From assembly GCF_031010195.1 (NCBI RefSeq), contig NZ_JAUAMC010000003.1:372001-436000 (forward strand): a DNA stretch of 64,000 nt, written 5' to 3'. This DNA comes from Halomonas sp. SpR8. Lineage in GTDB: Bacteria; Pseudomonadota; Gammaproteobacteria; Pseudomonadales; Halomonadaceae. A model generated the notes under the pieces. That model worked only from the letters and a program-made list of their open reading frames with translations. It was not told the origin of the DNA and ran no database searches. Both the position numbers and the translations under genes were made by a program. Shown piece after piece: positions 9,006-18,039 of the stretch; position 1 is the stretch's first letter, and each line of letters opens with the position of its first letter.

Positions 9006-9493
9006 TCTAAGTCCTCAAACCCCGCCAAGAACTGCTTGAGCAGTTCATCAAGTTGCGCTTGTTGCTCGTCAGTCAGCCCACTCACCAACTGAGCCTGGGT
9101 TTCCACATGGGCGGCCACCGCTTCGTCGATCAAATCGAACCCGCGCTGGGAAAGAGAGATTAAAAAGCCGCGACCATCATTGGGGTTTTTGACCCGCTCA
9201 ATCAACCCTGCCTTTTCCAGTTGATTGATGCGATGAGTCATGGTGCCCGAGGTCACCATGGTGGATGCCATCAAATCCCCCGGCGATAGCGCGTAGGGCT
9301 CCCCCTCTCGGCGAAGAGTCGCTAGAACGTCAAAGCTGGCGTCAGTCAGGCCGTATTCCGCCCAGGTCTTCTCCATTGCACGCATTAAAGTGTGGTTCAG
9401 CCGCTTAATCCGTCCTAGGGTGCCCATGGGAGCAACATTAAGGTCAGGCCTTTCCTGCCGCCACTGATTAAGAATGCTATCTACATGATCCAT
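9002..9493 (-). CDS. MarR-family transcriptional regulator
   Basis: A 163-residue winged-helix regulator. The recognition region is SPGDLMASTMVTSGTMTHRINQLEKAGL, followed by the wing sequence RVKNPNDGRGFLISLS. Both match the MarR family closely. It is divergent from the EamA exporter gene, and two matching palindromes in the shared gap (9532-9572) are likely operators for it. It is cotranscribed with the downstream methyltransferase. Probable role: ligand-responsive repressor of itself and of the exporter (inference). Confidence 0.95.
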   Translation of the reverse strand: MDHVDSILNQWRQERPDLNVAPMGTLGRIKRLNHTLMRAMEKTWAEYGLTDASFDVLATLRREGEPYALSPGDLMASTMVTSGTMTHRINQLEKAGLIERVKNPNDGRGFLISLSQRGFDLIDEAVAAHVETQAQLVSGLTDEQQAQLDELLKQFLAGFEDLE

Positions 9494-9531
9494 ATAAGTA
9501 CTGCGCTCCTAATTATCGTTTCGCCCATTTA

Positions 9532-9572
9532 TCTTGACGTCAAGAAACATGGCATATATCTTGATATCAAGA
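9532..9572. promoter_or_regulatory. Pair of 14-bp palindromes, likely MarR operators
   Basis: TCTTGACGTCAAGA (9532-9545) and TCTTGATATCAAGA (9559-9572) are both perfect palindromes of the form TCTTGANNTCAAGA, with centres 27 bp apart. They lie between the divergent MarR and EamA genes, the classic layout for MarR autoregulation. Binding by this MarR protein is inferred from location and symmetry. Confidence 0.8.
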
Positions 9573-9593
9573 CATTAATCGAGAGCGTAGCTA

Positions 9594-10559
9594 ATGACAT
9601 TATCAAACACAATGACAACACACTCATCCAAAAGAATCTGGCTTGCCCCACTGGCTTATCTACTGTCAGGTGGAGCACTACTAGGCCTATCAACAAATTT
9701 GGCCAAACTTGCCGGTGAAATGCAGCTATCAGCACTCGCATTTCTGTTTTGGTCAATCACAGGGGCTGCGTTAATTCTGCTGACCATCTCAGCACTCCGC
9801 GGTCATTTACCGCCTATTAGCTTTCGCTCGGTTGAGTACTACTCAGTATCCGCACTGCTTGGCGTGGCTGGCTCTAACTTAATCTTTTTCTCAGCTATCC
9901 CCCATGTGGGTGCAGGGTTTGTAGCGCTGATAATCACCCTACCGCCGCTGCTCACCTACGTTGGTGCACTGTTATTGAAAATAGAAAAATTCCAATTTAT
10001 TCGAGCGGCTGGCGTTATGTCGGCGCTATTGGGTGCCATCACTTTAGCAACCAGTAAGCTCTCTTCGCCTGATGCCAATCACCTCTGGATCCTCATTGCC
10101 CTGGTTGGCCCAGTGCTATTAGCCATCGGAAACGTTTACCGAACACTACGCTGGCCTGAAGGCGTATCCAGCGATGCGCTAGCACCCGGCATGCTAATTG
10201 CCGCTGTTGTAATCCTGTTAGGAGTAGGGTTCTTACCGGGGTTTTCGTTAAATGTCCCAACACAGCACCACCTACCCATCATGCTGATTGCGCTCCAAGC
10301 GCTAGTGTTCGCTGGCCAGTTCTTACTACTGTTCCTGCTACAGAAAAGCGGTGGCCCCGTGTTCCTGAGCTTATTGGGTTCCGTCGGCGCTGTTGTGGGG
10401 GTACCTGTTGCTATTTTCCTCCAGGGAGAAGCCGCCCCCGAAGGTTTACTGCTAGGCATTGTATTAATTGGCACAGGTGTTTTCCTACTCAATATTGGCA
10501 AAGCCAATCCGCTTCCTCGTACTAACCAAATCAAAAACAGCCAAACCAAAATTAACTAA
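9594..10559 (+). CDS. EamA/DMT-family membrane transporter
   Basis: A 321-residue inner-membrane protein with about ten hydrophobic segments in two EamA repeats (residues about 18-140 and 165-300), the layout of drug/metabolite exporters such as RhtA or YdcZ relatives. The second repeat ends GLLLGIVLIGTGVFLLNIGK. The substrate is unknown. It is divergent from the MarR gene and followed 17 bp later by an NAD(P)-binding protein, so both are probably under MarR control. Confidence 0.9.
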   Translation: MTLSNTMTTHSSKRIWLAPLAYLLSGGALLGLSTNLAKLAGEMQLSALAFLFWSITGAALILLTISALRGHLPPISFRSVEYYSVSALLGVAGSNLIFFSAIPHVGAGFVALIITLPPLLTYVGALLLKIEKFQFIRAAGVMSALLGAITLATSKLSSPDANHLWILIALVGPVLLAIGNVYRTLRWPEGVSSDALAPGMLIAAVVILLGVGFLPGFSLNVPTQHHLPIMLIALQALVFAGQFLLLFLLQKSGGPVFLSLLGSVGAVVGVPVAIFLQGEAAPEGLLLGIVLIGTGVFLLNIGKANPLPRTNQIKNSQTKIN

Positions 10560-10576
10560 ACCAAGAGATAACTATC

Positions 10577-11215
10577 ATGAAAATCGCGATATTGGGTGCC
10601 GCAGGCGACGTCGGAACACGCATTATGAGTGAAGCGTTAGCACGAGGACATCACGTCACAGGCGTAGTAAGAACTGAAAATCAGCTTAATAAGCTGCCTG
10701 CTGAGGCAAGTTACCGTGTCGCCGATATATCAGACCCGCGCCAGCTAGCGCAGGTGGTCGAAGGCCAGGATTTACTTATCAGTGCTGTTCGTCCACCAGA
10801 GGGGCAAGAAGAGCTGCTTGTGACGTTAACGGATGTGATTCTAGAGAGCGCCCTCGCAGAACAGCGGGTGCTATTGGTGGGCGGAGCCGCACGATTGTTA
10901 ATCCCCGGACGCAACGGCGAGACGGTCTTAACAGCCCCAGACTTTCTACCGGCAACGGCACTAGAAATTGCCAAGGCCTGCCAAGCACAGTATGAAAGGT
11001 GCCTTGCCGAAACTCGCACGGCATGGACCTACTTCTCCCCTGCCGCCATGCTCAGTCCTGGAGAACGGACAGGCACATTTCGTCTTGGGTCGGACACTCT
11101 CGTCACGGACAATGACGGTGCGTCGCGTATTTCAATGGAGGATTTTGCGGTGGCGATGCTCAATGAAGCAGAAACGCCAATACATATTCAACAAGCACTT
11201 ACCGTAGGGTATTAA
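10577..11215 (+). CDS. NAD(P)-binding (NmrA/YwnB-like atypical SDR) protein
   Basis: A 212-residue single-domain Rossmann protein. It starts MKIAILGAAGDVGTRI with the GxxGxxG dinucleotide-binding motif, followed by a basic residue after strand 2 (GVVRTENQL) that would favour NADPH. VLLVGGAARLLIPG and TAWTYFSPAAMLSPGERTG match the YwnB/NmrA-like group, which often lacks a classical YxxxK pair. The reaction is unknown. It follows the EamA gene in the same unit. Confidence 0.87.
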   Translation: MKIAILGAAGDVGTRIMSEALARGHHVTGVVRTENQLNKLPAEASYRVADISDPRQLAQVVEGQDLLISAVRPPEGQEELLVTLTDVILESALAEQRVLLVGGAARLLIPGRNGETVLTAPDFLPATALEIAKACQAQYERCLAETRTAWTYFSPAAMLSPGERTGTFRLGSDTLVTDNDGASRISMEDFAVAMLNEAETPIHIQQALTVGY

Positions 11216-11305
11216 GCCGCGAAGACTCGATACAGTGAGCACTAGGTTAATCTAGCGATGAGAGCAGTGCCACTCACGACGATTAAGCTTAACGATGGCA
11301 ACCAC

Positions 11306-11359
11306 TTTAGCCGCTTGCCCAAGTCGAAAAAATTCAACAGGGTGTTAATAGCGGCTAAA
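11306..11359 (+). terminator. Possible transcript-end inverted repeat
   Basis: TTTAGCCGCT (11306-11315) is the exact complement of AGCGGCTAAA (11350-11359). The loop is long (34 bases), and CTCTATTTTT follows on the plus strand. It lies between convergent genes, which supports a terminator role, but the long loop makes this uncertain. Confidence 0.4.
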
Positions 11360-11379
11360 TACCTCTATTTTTCAATCTC

Positions 11380-11874
11380 TTAATCACCACGTTTAGCGAG
11401 AAGCGCTTGGTTGGCTTCCGCTATTTCATATTGATTAAACACGTGAACCCCATGCTGGCGAAGCAGCGCAGCGGTTACTCCCATACCAGGCATTGTTTTA
11501 CCGGAAAAACTGCCATCATAAATAGCAGAGCTTCCACATGATGGGCTGAATTCAGCGAGTACCGCGACAGTGATATTGAATTTAAGGCATAAATCCAAGG
11601 CAATGGAAGCACCCGCCAAAAAATCGGTAGTGACGTTGGTTCCATTTTTTTCAATCACATCAGCTTCTCCTTTTAATACACTCTGTCCGTTGCTGATAAA
11701 AATTTCCGCTGGCTGCCTGGGAATACTCATCCCCGCCTCAACTTCAGGGCAGACAGAAACGATCCGGCCTTCAGAACGCCACCGCTCAACGATCTGATCA
11801 GCCACCGCAAGGGCGCCGCCATCGTAGCGAACCTTTTTCCCCAAAAGGCAGGCGCTTATTAATACTTTCCTCAA
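11380..11874 (-). CDS. DUF523 family protein
   Basis: A 164-residue member of DUF523 (COG1683), function unknown. Characteristic parts are VLISACLLGKKVRYDGG at the start, VSVCPEVEAGMSIPRQPAEI, and EFSPSCGSSAIYDGSF, with conserved cysteines in each that suggest a metal or cluster site. A TTG start at 11874 is chosen because GGAGG lies 7 bases before it; the in-frame TTG 15 bases upstream overlaps that ribosome-binding site. No ATG fits. Confidence 0.9.
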   Translation of the reverse strand: MRKVLISACLLGKKVRYDGGALAVADQIVERWRSEGRIVSVCPEVEAGMSIPRQPAEIFISNGQSVLKGEADVIEKNGTNVTTDFLAGASIALDLCLKFNITVAVLAEFSPSCGSSAIYDGSFSGKTMPGMGVTAALLRQHGVHVFNQYEIAEANQALLAKRGD

Positions 11875-11952
11875 ATCGCCTGCCTCCAAAACTGTGGCAA
11901 ACTCAAGTCTGACGCTTCAACTGAGTCATCCGAACTAGGAATTCTCTTCTAG

Positions 11953-12417
11953 TCAGCTACCAAAATTTAACTGTTTTCGGAAGTAGACGCGATTAAAACC
12001 CGCCTCACACCTGCCACCAATCTTGATGTATCCAAGCTTCGCATACATAGCAAGATTTTCCGTCATGGCTTCATTCGTATAGAGTTCTACCGCCTCGTTC
12101 CCGGCCTCTTTGGCTTTACGCTCAACGTGTTCAATCAAGTGCTTACCAATACCGTTGCCACTATAAATCGGCAGCACGGCGACGTTTTCGAGATGAACAT
12201 AATCACCATCTGGGTAGAACACCACGTAGCCCGCAAACTGTAAATCAAAGGTGGCAACGTCTATATAGCCTTTATCGATTTGGCTCGCAAAGTCAGCATG
12301 CATCGGTGCTGGTTCACGGCCGATACGCTGTATGTACTTTGCATAGGCCATGCGGGCGCAGGTCTGAATATCAACCATATCGGTTGCGAGTGCTGCGCGA
12401 ATGTCGATTAATGGCAT
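11953..12417 (-). CDS. GNAT-family N-acetyltransferase
   Basis: A GNAT enzyme of about 154 residues from the ATG at 12417; a longer form from 12459 (168 residues) is possible and neither start has a strong ribosome-binding site. The acetyl-CoA-binding segment is VAVLPIYSGNGIGKHLIEHVE, and YTNEAMTENLAMYAKLGY forms the C-terminal motif common to RimI-like acetyltransferases. The substrate is unknown. It stands alone between the DUF523 gene and a broken hydrolase. Confidence 0.88.
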   Translation of the reverse strand: MPLIDIRAALATDMVDIQTCARMAYAKYIQRIGREPAPMHADFASQIDKGYIDVATFDLQFAGYVVFYPDGDYVHLENVAVLPIYSGNGIGKHLIEHVERKAKEAGNEAVELYTNEAMTENLAMYAKLGYIKIGGRCEAGFNRVYFRKQLNFGS

Positions 12418-12492
12418 ATCAGCATAATCTCGGTAGTATTTCGATCGCCGAACATTCAAGCAATGGCAGCGGTAGCGTGTAACTCTTTGGCC

Positions 12493-13118
12493 CTATAGCG
12501 CTTGAAGCCAATGACGCACCATTTCAATGCCTTCTTCACTCACTAAAAGCCCCAAGTGTGATGTGTCTGGGACGATGGCGACCTCTGCGTCAGAGGTAAG
12601 TGGTTGAACAGTAGACTCAAATCGATCGGCGAAAAAGGCCTCATCCTCGGCGCCGATCAGGAAGAGGCTAGACACGTTTATAGAACGAAGGTCATCTCGG
12701 TAGTTAGAAGGATTAAACCCCGTCATCAAACGATAGGAATAAGCCAGTGTCTCCGAGCCATAAGCTGATTGATATAGTCGATATCGCCGCGCCGTTGCAG
12801 AGAAGGGCCATGACCGCGTATATCAGGGGTATACACTGTTGCGGCGCCTGCATCAGCTAACGCCTGGGCAAAAGTGGCCAAATATTTGCTGTCCGCTCCT
12901 GACCCATGAAGAACAATCAGTGCAGTGGGAGATTCACTGGGTTAATGCCGATACGCCAGTCCTGTTCCATCACGCGCTTCAAAGCGCTGAAGTGTTGGTA
13001 CTTGGCTCGCTGCGCCCTGCTCAGAAACTAACACCTTGAAATCTAAGCCGTTAGCACTTGTTTCTGTAGACATTGCTAACAATACTCCCATCATTAAGGT
13101 CAAAATGTATTGTCTCAT
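12493..13118 (-). pseudogene. Secreted alpha/beta hydrolase, disrupted
   Basis: Reading from the ATG at 13118 gives a signal-peptide-like start (MRQYILTLMMGVLLAMSTET), then LQRFEARDGTGLAYRH and a TAA at 12944-12942. The same frame continues as TALIVLHGSGADSKYL (the oxyanion region), VYTPDIRGHGPSLQRRG and DYINQL. After that, roughly the middle third of an alpha/beta hydrolase, including the nucleophile elbow GxSxG, is missing. The rest resumes as AYSYRLMTGFNP and ends with LIGAEDEAFF (acid residue) and PDTSHLGLL (histidine). So it has both a nonsense codon and an internal deletion, and lacks the catalytic serine. Confidence 0.88.
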
Positions 13119-13287
13119 TGCTGCTTACCATTAATGGAGAACTCGACAGGAGACGCAATGTGAAGAGTTAACACAAATCATAGCATCCTTAGCCTCCTGG
13201 AAGAGCAGTAATCTGGAGATCGTTAGCCTTCGATATTGGTAAGACTCGCCGCGCTGCTGCCTGTTTAGCATAGACTCACGATTGGGA

Positions 13288-13316
13288 TGAGAACCACGAC
13301 GTTATTCCGCTATAAT
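13288..13316 (+). promoter_or_regulatory. Probable promoter of yhfG-fic
   Basis: A consensus -10 box TATAAT lies at 13311-13316, 25 bases before the yhfG ATG. A weak -35 (TGAGAA, 13288-13293) sits 17 bases upstream. The leader would be short. Confidence 0.55.
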
Positions 13317-13340
13317 GAGCCAAATAGCTAAGGAGGCAAT

Positions 13341-13505
13341 ATGAACAACGTTTCTTTGGAAACAAAGCGCCGCTATTACGCGAAGGTACGACGCTCCAAT
13401 TACCAAGCGAGCATGGCGCTTGAAGGGATCACTGTTGACTCTCAAGCACCAAAAGCCAGCAAAGCAGATGTAATAGCTAAATATCAGAAGCACAAAATTC
13501 GCTAA
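13341..13505 (+). CDS. yhfG: YhfG-family antitoxin of Fic
   Basis: A 54-residue basic protein matching YhfG, the small partner encoded before Fic in enterobacteria. It contains S24-M-A-L-E28-G, which fits the inhibitory motif [S/T]xxxE[G/N]; in class I Fic systems the antitoxin glutamate blocks ATP binding in the toxin. AAGGAGG lies 5 bases before the ATG. Its TAA overlaps the fic ATG (TAATG), giving tight translational coupling, as expected for a toxin-antitoxin pair. Confidence 0.88.
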   Translation: MNNVSLETKRRYYAKVRRSNYQASMALEGITVDSQAPKASKADVIAKYQKHKIR

Positions 13506-14101
13506 TGGATAAGTACGGCACGGGGCAGGATCCGTACTGTTACCCAGACTCCGATATACTGCGTAATAAATTGGAGATTTTTGATGCAGTAGAACTTGAG
13601 GAGGCAGAGCGCGAGTTGTCGCTCATTAATGCTGATGGCATTGAACTCTCGCTGCCGCCCTACGACTTTGCATATCTTAAACGCCTTCACCATCAGCTAT
13701 TTCATGACCTGTATGACTGGGCAGGAGAAGTGCGAACGATTGATATTGCCAAAGACGACACGCGTTTTTGCAACGTCAATCGCATCATTCCCGAGGCAGA
13801 AAAGCTATTCAATAAACTTGCAGAAAGAAACCACTTCACTCAGCTTGAAAAAGCAGATCTTATACCCGCATGCGCGGAGCTATATGGTGATTTGAATGTC
13901 GTTCACCCCTTCCGCGAAGGTAATGGTCGTGCGCAACGAATGTTTTTTGAACACCTGATAATCAACTGTGGTTATCACCTTTCATGGCATCCTCTTGAAC
14001 GCAATGAATGGATAGAAGCCAATATAGCAGGCTATTACTGCGACTACCGTCCTTTAGAGTTTATCTTTGAGCGATGTATCGGCTCTCCCCTATACGATTA
14101 A
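13505..14101 (+). CDS. fic: Fic domain protein (AMP transferase toxin)
   Basis: A 198-residue Fic protein that transfers AMP from ATP to a target protein hydroxyl. In other class I Fic toxins the targets include DNA gyrase and topoisomerase IV; the target here is unknown. The active-site loop H134-PFREGNGR142 is intact, so the catalytic histidine and phosphate-binding residues are present. The protein itself has no obvious inhibitory helix, consistent with control by the upstream YhfG. A strong terminator follows directly, making yhfG-fic a compact self-contained unit between degraded genes and the arginine operon. Confidence 0.95.
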   Translation: MDKYGTGQDPYCYPDSDILRNKLEIFDAVELEEAERELSLINADGIELSLPPYDFAYLKRLHHQLFHDLYDWAGEVRTIDIAKDDTRFCNVNRIIPEAEKLFNKLAERNHFTQLEKADLIPACAELYGDLNVVHPFREGNGRAQRMFFEHLIINCGYHLSWHPLERNEWIEANIAGYYCDYRPLEFIFERCIGSPLYD

Positions 14102-14130
14102 CGCCAAGGCATTACCTTGGCGTTTTATTT
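14100..14130 (+). terminator. Rho-independent terminator of yhfG-fic
   Basis: AACGCCAAGG (14100-14109) pairs with CCTTGGCGTT (14115-14124) around a 5-base loop, followed by TTATTTT. It begins in the fic stop codon. It may also stop transcription of astB from the other strand. Confidence 0.9.
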
Positions 14131-14148
14131 TACTGGCTGACGTATCCC

Positions 14149-15516
14149 CTACCCCAACTGAAACGGATAAACAGCCCCGATCTTTAACAACTGGGTTAAC
14201 TCACCCAGCGCAGTGAGGGACTCTTCCGCGAGCTGTGGATCAGCGAGATCATCAGGGGCAAGTCGGTCGCGATAGTGGCGATTCACCCAAGCGGTGAGAT
14301 CATCGTATAGCCCATCGGTGAGCAGCACACGGCCGGTGAGCGCGGCGCGTTCAGCGTCCGTTAGTACAACACGCAGGCGCAGGCAGGCAGGGCCACCGCC
14401 GTTGCGCATGCTCTGCTTGACGTCTTTAACGATCACTTCGCTGATGGGGTTATTGCCCGCCAGCAGGTAGTCCTGGATGGTGCGCCAGACCGCTTCACGC
14501 TCTTGGCATTCGCCGGGCACGACCAGGGTCATGGTGCCGTCCGGGTTGGAGAGTAGCTGCGAGTTAAACAGATACGAGGCTACCGCATCCTCCATGCTTA
14601 CCGCTTCCAAGGGTACGCGCACAGGAATCAGCGGCGTGGCCATTTTGGCGCGCAGCTCATCCAGGGTGCCCTCTTCGTCCAGAAAGGCCATTTCGTGGTA
14701 GAGCAGCACGGGGCCGTTGCCCACGGCAATGACATCGTTGTGGAAGACCCCTGCGTCGATGGCGTCCGGGTGCTGCTGGGCAAACACCGTTTGCGCCTCC
14801 GTTAACCCGTGCTGACGAGCCACCGCTTGGCTGGCTTCCAGGGTTTGCCTAGCCGGATAGCGCTTGGGTTCGCGCTCGCCGCTACGCACGTCACCAAACG
14901 CCTGGCGGCCATAGACAAACAGATGTACGCCCGGTTCGCCGTACTCACCGCATAGTCGGGTGTGGTTGGCCGCACCCTCATCGGAAAAGGCAGGCGTTGC
15001 AGGCAGCACCGGATGGTGAGCGAAGTGCTGTTCGTCGCGGAAAATTGCCTTTAGAACGCAGCCTGTCGTTTGCGGTTCTAAATAGCGGTGAAAGCTGGAC
15101 TGTAGGTTGGCTGGGGTGAGGTGTACACGACTATCGGGTGCATCCATGCTGGGCGTGATAGTGCCCGCGTTCGCCGTCCACATACTGGACGCGGAGCAGA
15201 CTGCCCGCAGCAGTTGAGGAGCCTCTTTGGCAGCTCGGGCCAGCACATCTCTATTGCTGCCGCTAAAGCCCAAATCGCGCAGTGCGCCAATATCTGGGCG
15301 CTGCTGGGGTGGCAGCACCCCTTGGGCATAGCCCGCGTCCATCAACGACTTCATTTTTAGAAGACCCTGCAATGCGCCCTCTTTGGGATTAGACACTAAC
15401 CCGCCGTGGCTCATGGAAGCGACGTTACCTACCGCCAGCCCCGAGTAGTTATGGGTCGGGCCGACTAGGCCGTCAAAATTGACTTCTCGGACGTTATTGA
15501 TCGCAGAAGCACTCAT
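14149..15516 (-). CDS. astB: N-succinylarginine dihydrolase
   Basis: Second step of the arginine succinyltransferase pathway: N2-succinylarginine to N2-succinylornithine, CO2 and two ammonia. The 455-residue protein starts [20 protein letters not shown], the family signature. The catalytic residues fall where expected: E180, H259 in [12 protein letters not shown], and C378 in [13 protein letters not shown]. Its ATG overlaps the astD stop by 4 bases. It is the last gene of the operon here; the expected astE does not follow, because a convergent toxin gene occupies that place. Confidence 0.98.
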   Translation of the reverse strand: MSASAINNVREVNFDGLVGPTHNYSGLAVGNVASMSHGGLVSNPKEGALQGLLKMKSLMDAGYAQGVLPPQQRPDIGALRDLGFSGSNRDVLARAAKEAPQLLRAVCSASSMWTANAGTITPSMDAPDSRVHLTPANLQSSFHRYLEPQTTGCVLKAIFRDEQHFAHHPVLPATPAFSDEGAANHTRLCGEYGEPGVHLFVYGRQAFGDVRSGEREPKRYPARQTLEASQAVARQHGLTEAQTVFAQQHPDAIDAGVFHNDVIAVGNGPVLLYHEMAFLDEEGTLDELRAKMATPLIPVRVPLEAVSMEDAVASYLFNSQLLSNPDGTMTLVVPGECQEREAVWRTIQDYLLAGNNPISEVIVKDVKQSMRNGGGPACLRLRVVLTDAERAALTGRVLLTDGLYDDLTAWVNRHYRDRLAPDDLADPQLAEESLTALGELTQLLKIGAVYPFQLG

Positions 15517-16985
15517 AGGCTGACTCCCGGCGGCAGGGTCTCGGGCATCTCCAGGCTATCGGCTTCCATGGAAGCGACCGGGTAAGCGCAGTAGTCCGCC
15601 GCGTAAAACGCGCTGGGGCGGTGGTTGCCGCTGTCACCCACGCCGCCGAAAGGTGCATCGCCGGAGGCGCCGGTGGTTTGGCGGTTCCAGTTAACGATCC
15701 CGGCGCGAATGCGCAGCAGAAAGTCGTCCCAATCGGCTTGCTCACCGCCAATCAACCCAGCGGAAAGCCCGTAACGAGTGTTGTTGGCAAGCACGAGAGC
15801 TTCATTCCAATCGCTATAGCGATGGATTTTTAGCAGCGGGCCGAAGTGCTCCTCGTCGGGCACATCCAATCCTGTTACATCGATTAGCGCAGGGCTTAGC
15901 AAACTGGTGTTCTCCTGCAGACGCTGCATCCGGTTGATTACCGTGCCGCCCATGGACTCCAATTCATCCTGGGCCTTAAGCAGGCCATCTGCCGCAGCAA
16001 TGCTGACCAGACCGCCATAAAACGGTGCTGGGTCGTCCTCGAACTGACCCGCCACGTGCAGCTTAGTGACAGCTTCTGAAAGCGCATCGATCAAGCGATC
16101 ACCGACTGCACCCTCCGGCACCATTAAGCGCCGCGCGCAGGTGCAGCGTTGGCCGCCGGAAAGAAACGCTGACTGCAGAATCGCCAGCACAGCGGCCCGT
16201 TCGTCGTCGACATCTTTCACCACCAGGGGGTTATTGCCGCCCAGCTCCAGCGCCAAAATCTTATCCAGTTGGCCGGCAAACTGCTGGTGCAGCATACCGC
16301 CCACTTTGGCGCTGCCGGTAAACAGTAGCCCATCAATATCGGAGTTACCTGCCAGCGCTTGGCCCACCGGCACACCGCCCTGCACCAGGTTGATAACGCC
16401 TGCGGGCAGGCCGGCTTCCAGCCAGCACTGCAGGGTTAAATCTGCCGTCAGCGGGGTTTGGTCGCTGGGCTTGAAGACCACACAGTTACCCGCCAATAGC
16501 GCAGGCACCATATGGCCGTTGGGCAGATGACCTGGGAAATTATAAGGGCCAAATACCGCCATCACGCCGTGGGGGCGATGGCGCAACACGGCTTTTGCAC
16601 TGCCAACGGCTTTTTCCCGTTCGCCGGTACGCTCGTTATACGCCTTAACCGACAGCGCCACCTTTCCCACCATGGCACCCGCTTCGGTGCGCGCTTCCCA
16701 GAGTGGTTTACCGGTTTCAGAGGCTATCGCCACGGCTAACGCTTCACCGCGGTTTTTGAGCACCCCGGCAAACCGTTCGACCAGCGCCTGACGCTCGGCA
16801 AAGGGGGTGCGTGCCCAGTTGGGGAAGGCACCGCGGGCGGCTTTTACCGCGGCGGCGACTTGCTCAGCGCTGGCGGTCGCGGCTTGCCATAGCGGTTGAC
16901 CGGAAACGGGGTCAACCTTGCTCAACGGCTCTGCGTCGCCCGCGACCCAGGCACCATTGATGAGTTGCTGCTGTTGGGCGTGCAT
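15513..16985 (-). CDS. astD: Succinylglutamate-semialdehyde dehydrogenase
   Basis: NAD-dependent oxidation of N-succinylglutamate 5-semialdehyde to N-succinylglutamate. The 490-residue aldehyde dehydrogenase has the NAD-binding [11 protein letters not shown], the general base E247 in ALELGGNNP, and the nucleophile C281 in [11 protein letters not shown]. The start [16 protein letters not shown] is preceded by AGGAG. It follows the second transferase subunit gene by 22 bp and overlaps astB by 4 bases, so all are cotranscribed. Confidence 0.97.
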   Translation of the reverse strand: MHAQQQQLINGAWVAGDAEPLSKVDPVSGQPLWQAATASAEQVAAAVKAARGAFPNWARTPFAERQALVERFAGVLKNRGEALAVAIASETGKPLWEARTEAGAMVGKVALSVKAYNERTGEREKAVGSAKAVLRHRPHGVMAVFGPYNFPGHLPNGHMVPALLAGNCVVFKPSDQTPLTADLTLQCWLEAGLPAGVINLVQGGVPVGQALAGNSDIDGLLFTGSAKVGGMLHQQFAGQLDKILALELGGNNPLVVKDVDDERAAVLAILQSAFLSGGQRCTCARRLMVPEGAVGDRLIDALSEAVTKLHVAGQFEDDPAPFYGGLVSIAAADGLLKAQDELESMGGTVINRMQRLQENTSLLSPALIDVTGLDVPDEEHFGPLLKIHRYSDWNEALVLANNTRYGLSAGLIGGEQADWDDFLLRIRAGIVNWNRQTTGASGDAPFGGVGDSGNHRPSAFYAADYCAYPVASMEADSLEMPETLPPGVSL

Positions 16986-17007
16986 AAAAATCTCCTAAAA
17001 ACGTCGC

Positions 17008-18039
17008 CTAGGTTTCGAGTAGCCGAAGGGTATCGCCGGTAGCGACGCCTAAACGCTGCGCTTCTTGTTCGCTAAGCACGATGGTGTTGCCATCGGTAGG
17101 CGCACGACCTACCCAGCTGGCGGTAAAGTTCAGCATTTGGGTGGTGGCGGCCAGCCAGCGGCTAACGCTCTCTTCCGCTGCGCTATTGGATATTTCCACC
17201 TGGCAGAGCCGTGAGTTACGGATAGCCCGCACGTCGTCAATATAAGCTTCCACCGTCGGGCCACCGTCGAAAATATCGATATAGCCCTCCCAGCGCAGCC
17301 CCTCTTTTTTAAGCATCTCCAACGCCGGGCGGGTATGGCGATGCACCTGACCAATACAGGCCCGCGCCTCTTCCGCCATAAAGGTGGTGTAAATGGGGAA
17401 CTTGGGCATCAGCTCGCCGATAAAGCTTTTCTGCCCTAGACCGGTTAATCGATCCGCTTCACTGAAATCCATGGGGAAGAAGTGTTTACCCAGGCTCTCC
17501 CAGAAAGGACTGGTGTTGTTTTCGTCAAACACACCGCGCATCTCCGCCAGCACTTTATCGGGGAAACGGTCGCGGAACTGGGCGATAAACAGCCAGCGTG
17601 CTTTAGAGAGCAGCGCGCCGTTGCGCAAATGTTTGTTGGCTTCGCCGCGGTATTCCGGGCGCAGAAACAGCGAGCACACTTCGGCGTCACCGGTGTGATC
17701 GGAGCTTAAAAACAGCGTATCGATGGTGCGGTGCAGATCCAACTGTACCGAGGAGTGGGCCAAGGTGCCCAACCGGTAGTTATAGAATGGCACTTCGCGG
17801 CCCACTTGGCCCTCTATGGCACAGCAGCCAGCGAGTTCGCCGCTTGCTTCGTCTTCCAGCACAAAGAAGTAGAGTCGGTCATCCACCGGGGTGCGCTCTT
17901 CAAAGGCACTGGCGGCGGATTCAATCTTACCGGCCAGAAACTCGCGATTATCCGGCAGCGAGGTAAACCCCACACCCGCCTGCTGCGCAAGCGCCTGAAG
18001 CCCATCCAAATCATCACGGGCAATGGGTCGAATGCGCAT
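17008..18039 (-). CDS. aruG: Arginine N-succinyltransferase, beta subunit (AruG)
   Basis: One of two related subunits that transfer succinyl from succinyl-CoA to the alpha-amino group of arginine (or ornithine), the first step of the pathway. The 343-residue protein starts [19 protein letters not shown] and has the family segments LSSDHTGDAEVCSLFLRPEYRG and FPMDFSEADRLTG. It closely parallels the upstream subunit, as in Pseudomonas AruF/AruG. Its ATG shares one base with the aruF stop. Which of the pair is called F or G is taken from gene order. Confidence 0.95.
   Translation of the reverse strand: MRIRPIARDDLDGLQALAQQAGVGFTSLPDNREFLAGKIESAASAFEERTPVDDRLYFFVLEDEASGELAGCCAIEGQVGREVPFYNYRLGTLAHSSVQLDLHRTIDTLFLSSDHTGDAEVCSLFLRPEYRGEANKHLRNGALLSKARWLFIAQFRDRFPDKVLAEMRGVFDENNTSPFWESLGKHFFPMDFSEADRLTGLGQKSFIGELMPKFPIYTTFMAEEARACIGQVHRHTRPALEMLKKEGLRWEGYIDIFDGGPTVEAYIDDVRAIRNSRLCQVEISNSAAEESVSRWLAATTQMLNFTASWVGRAPTDGNTIVLSEQEAQRLGVATGDTLRLLET

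Noticed and set aside
16066..16530. 154-residue plus-strand frame over astD
   Set aside because: Shadow of astD, rich in Ser/Pro/Thr as expected for an antisense frame in GC-rich DNA.
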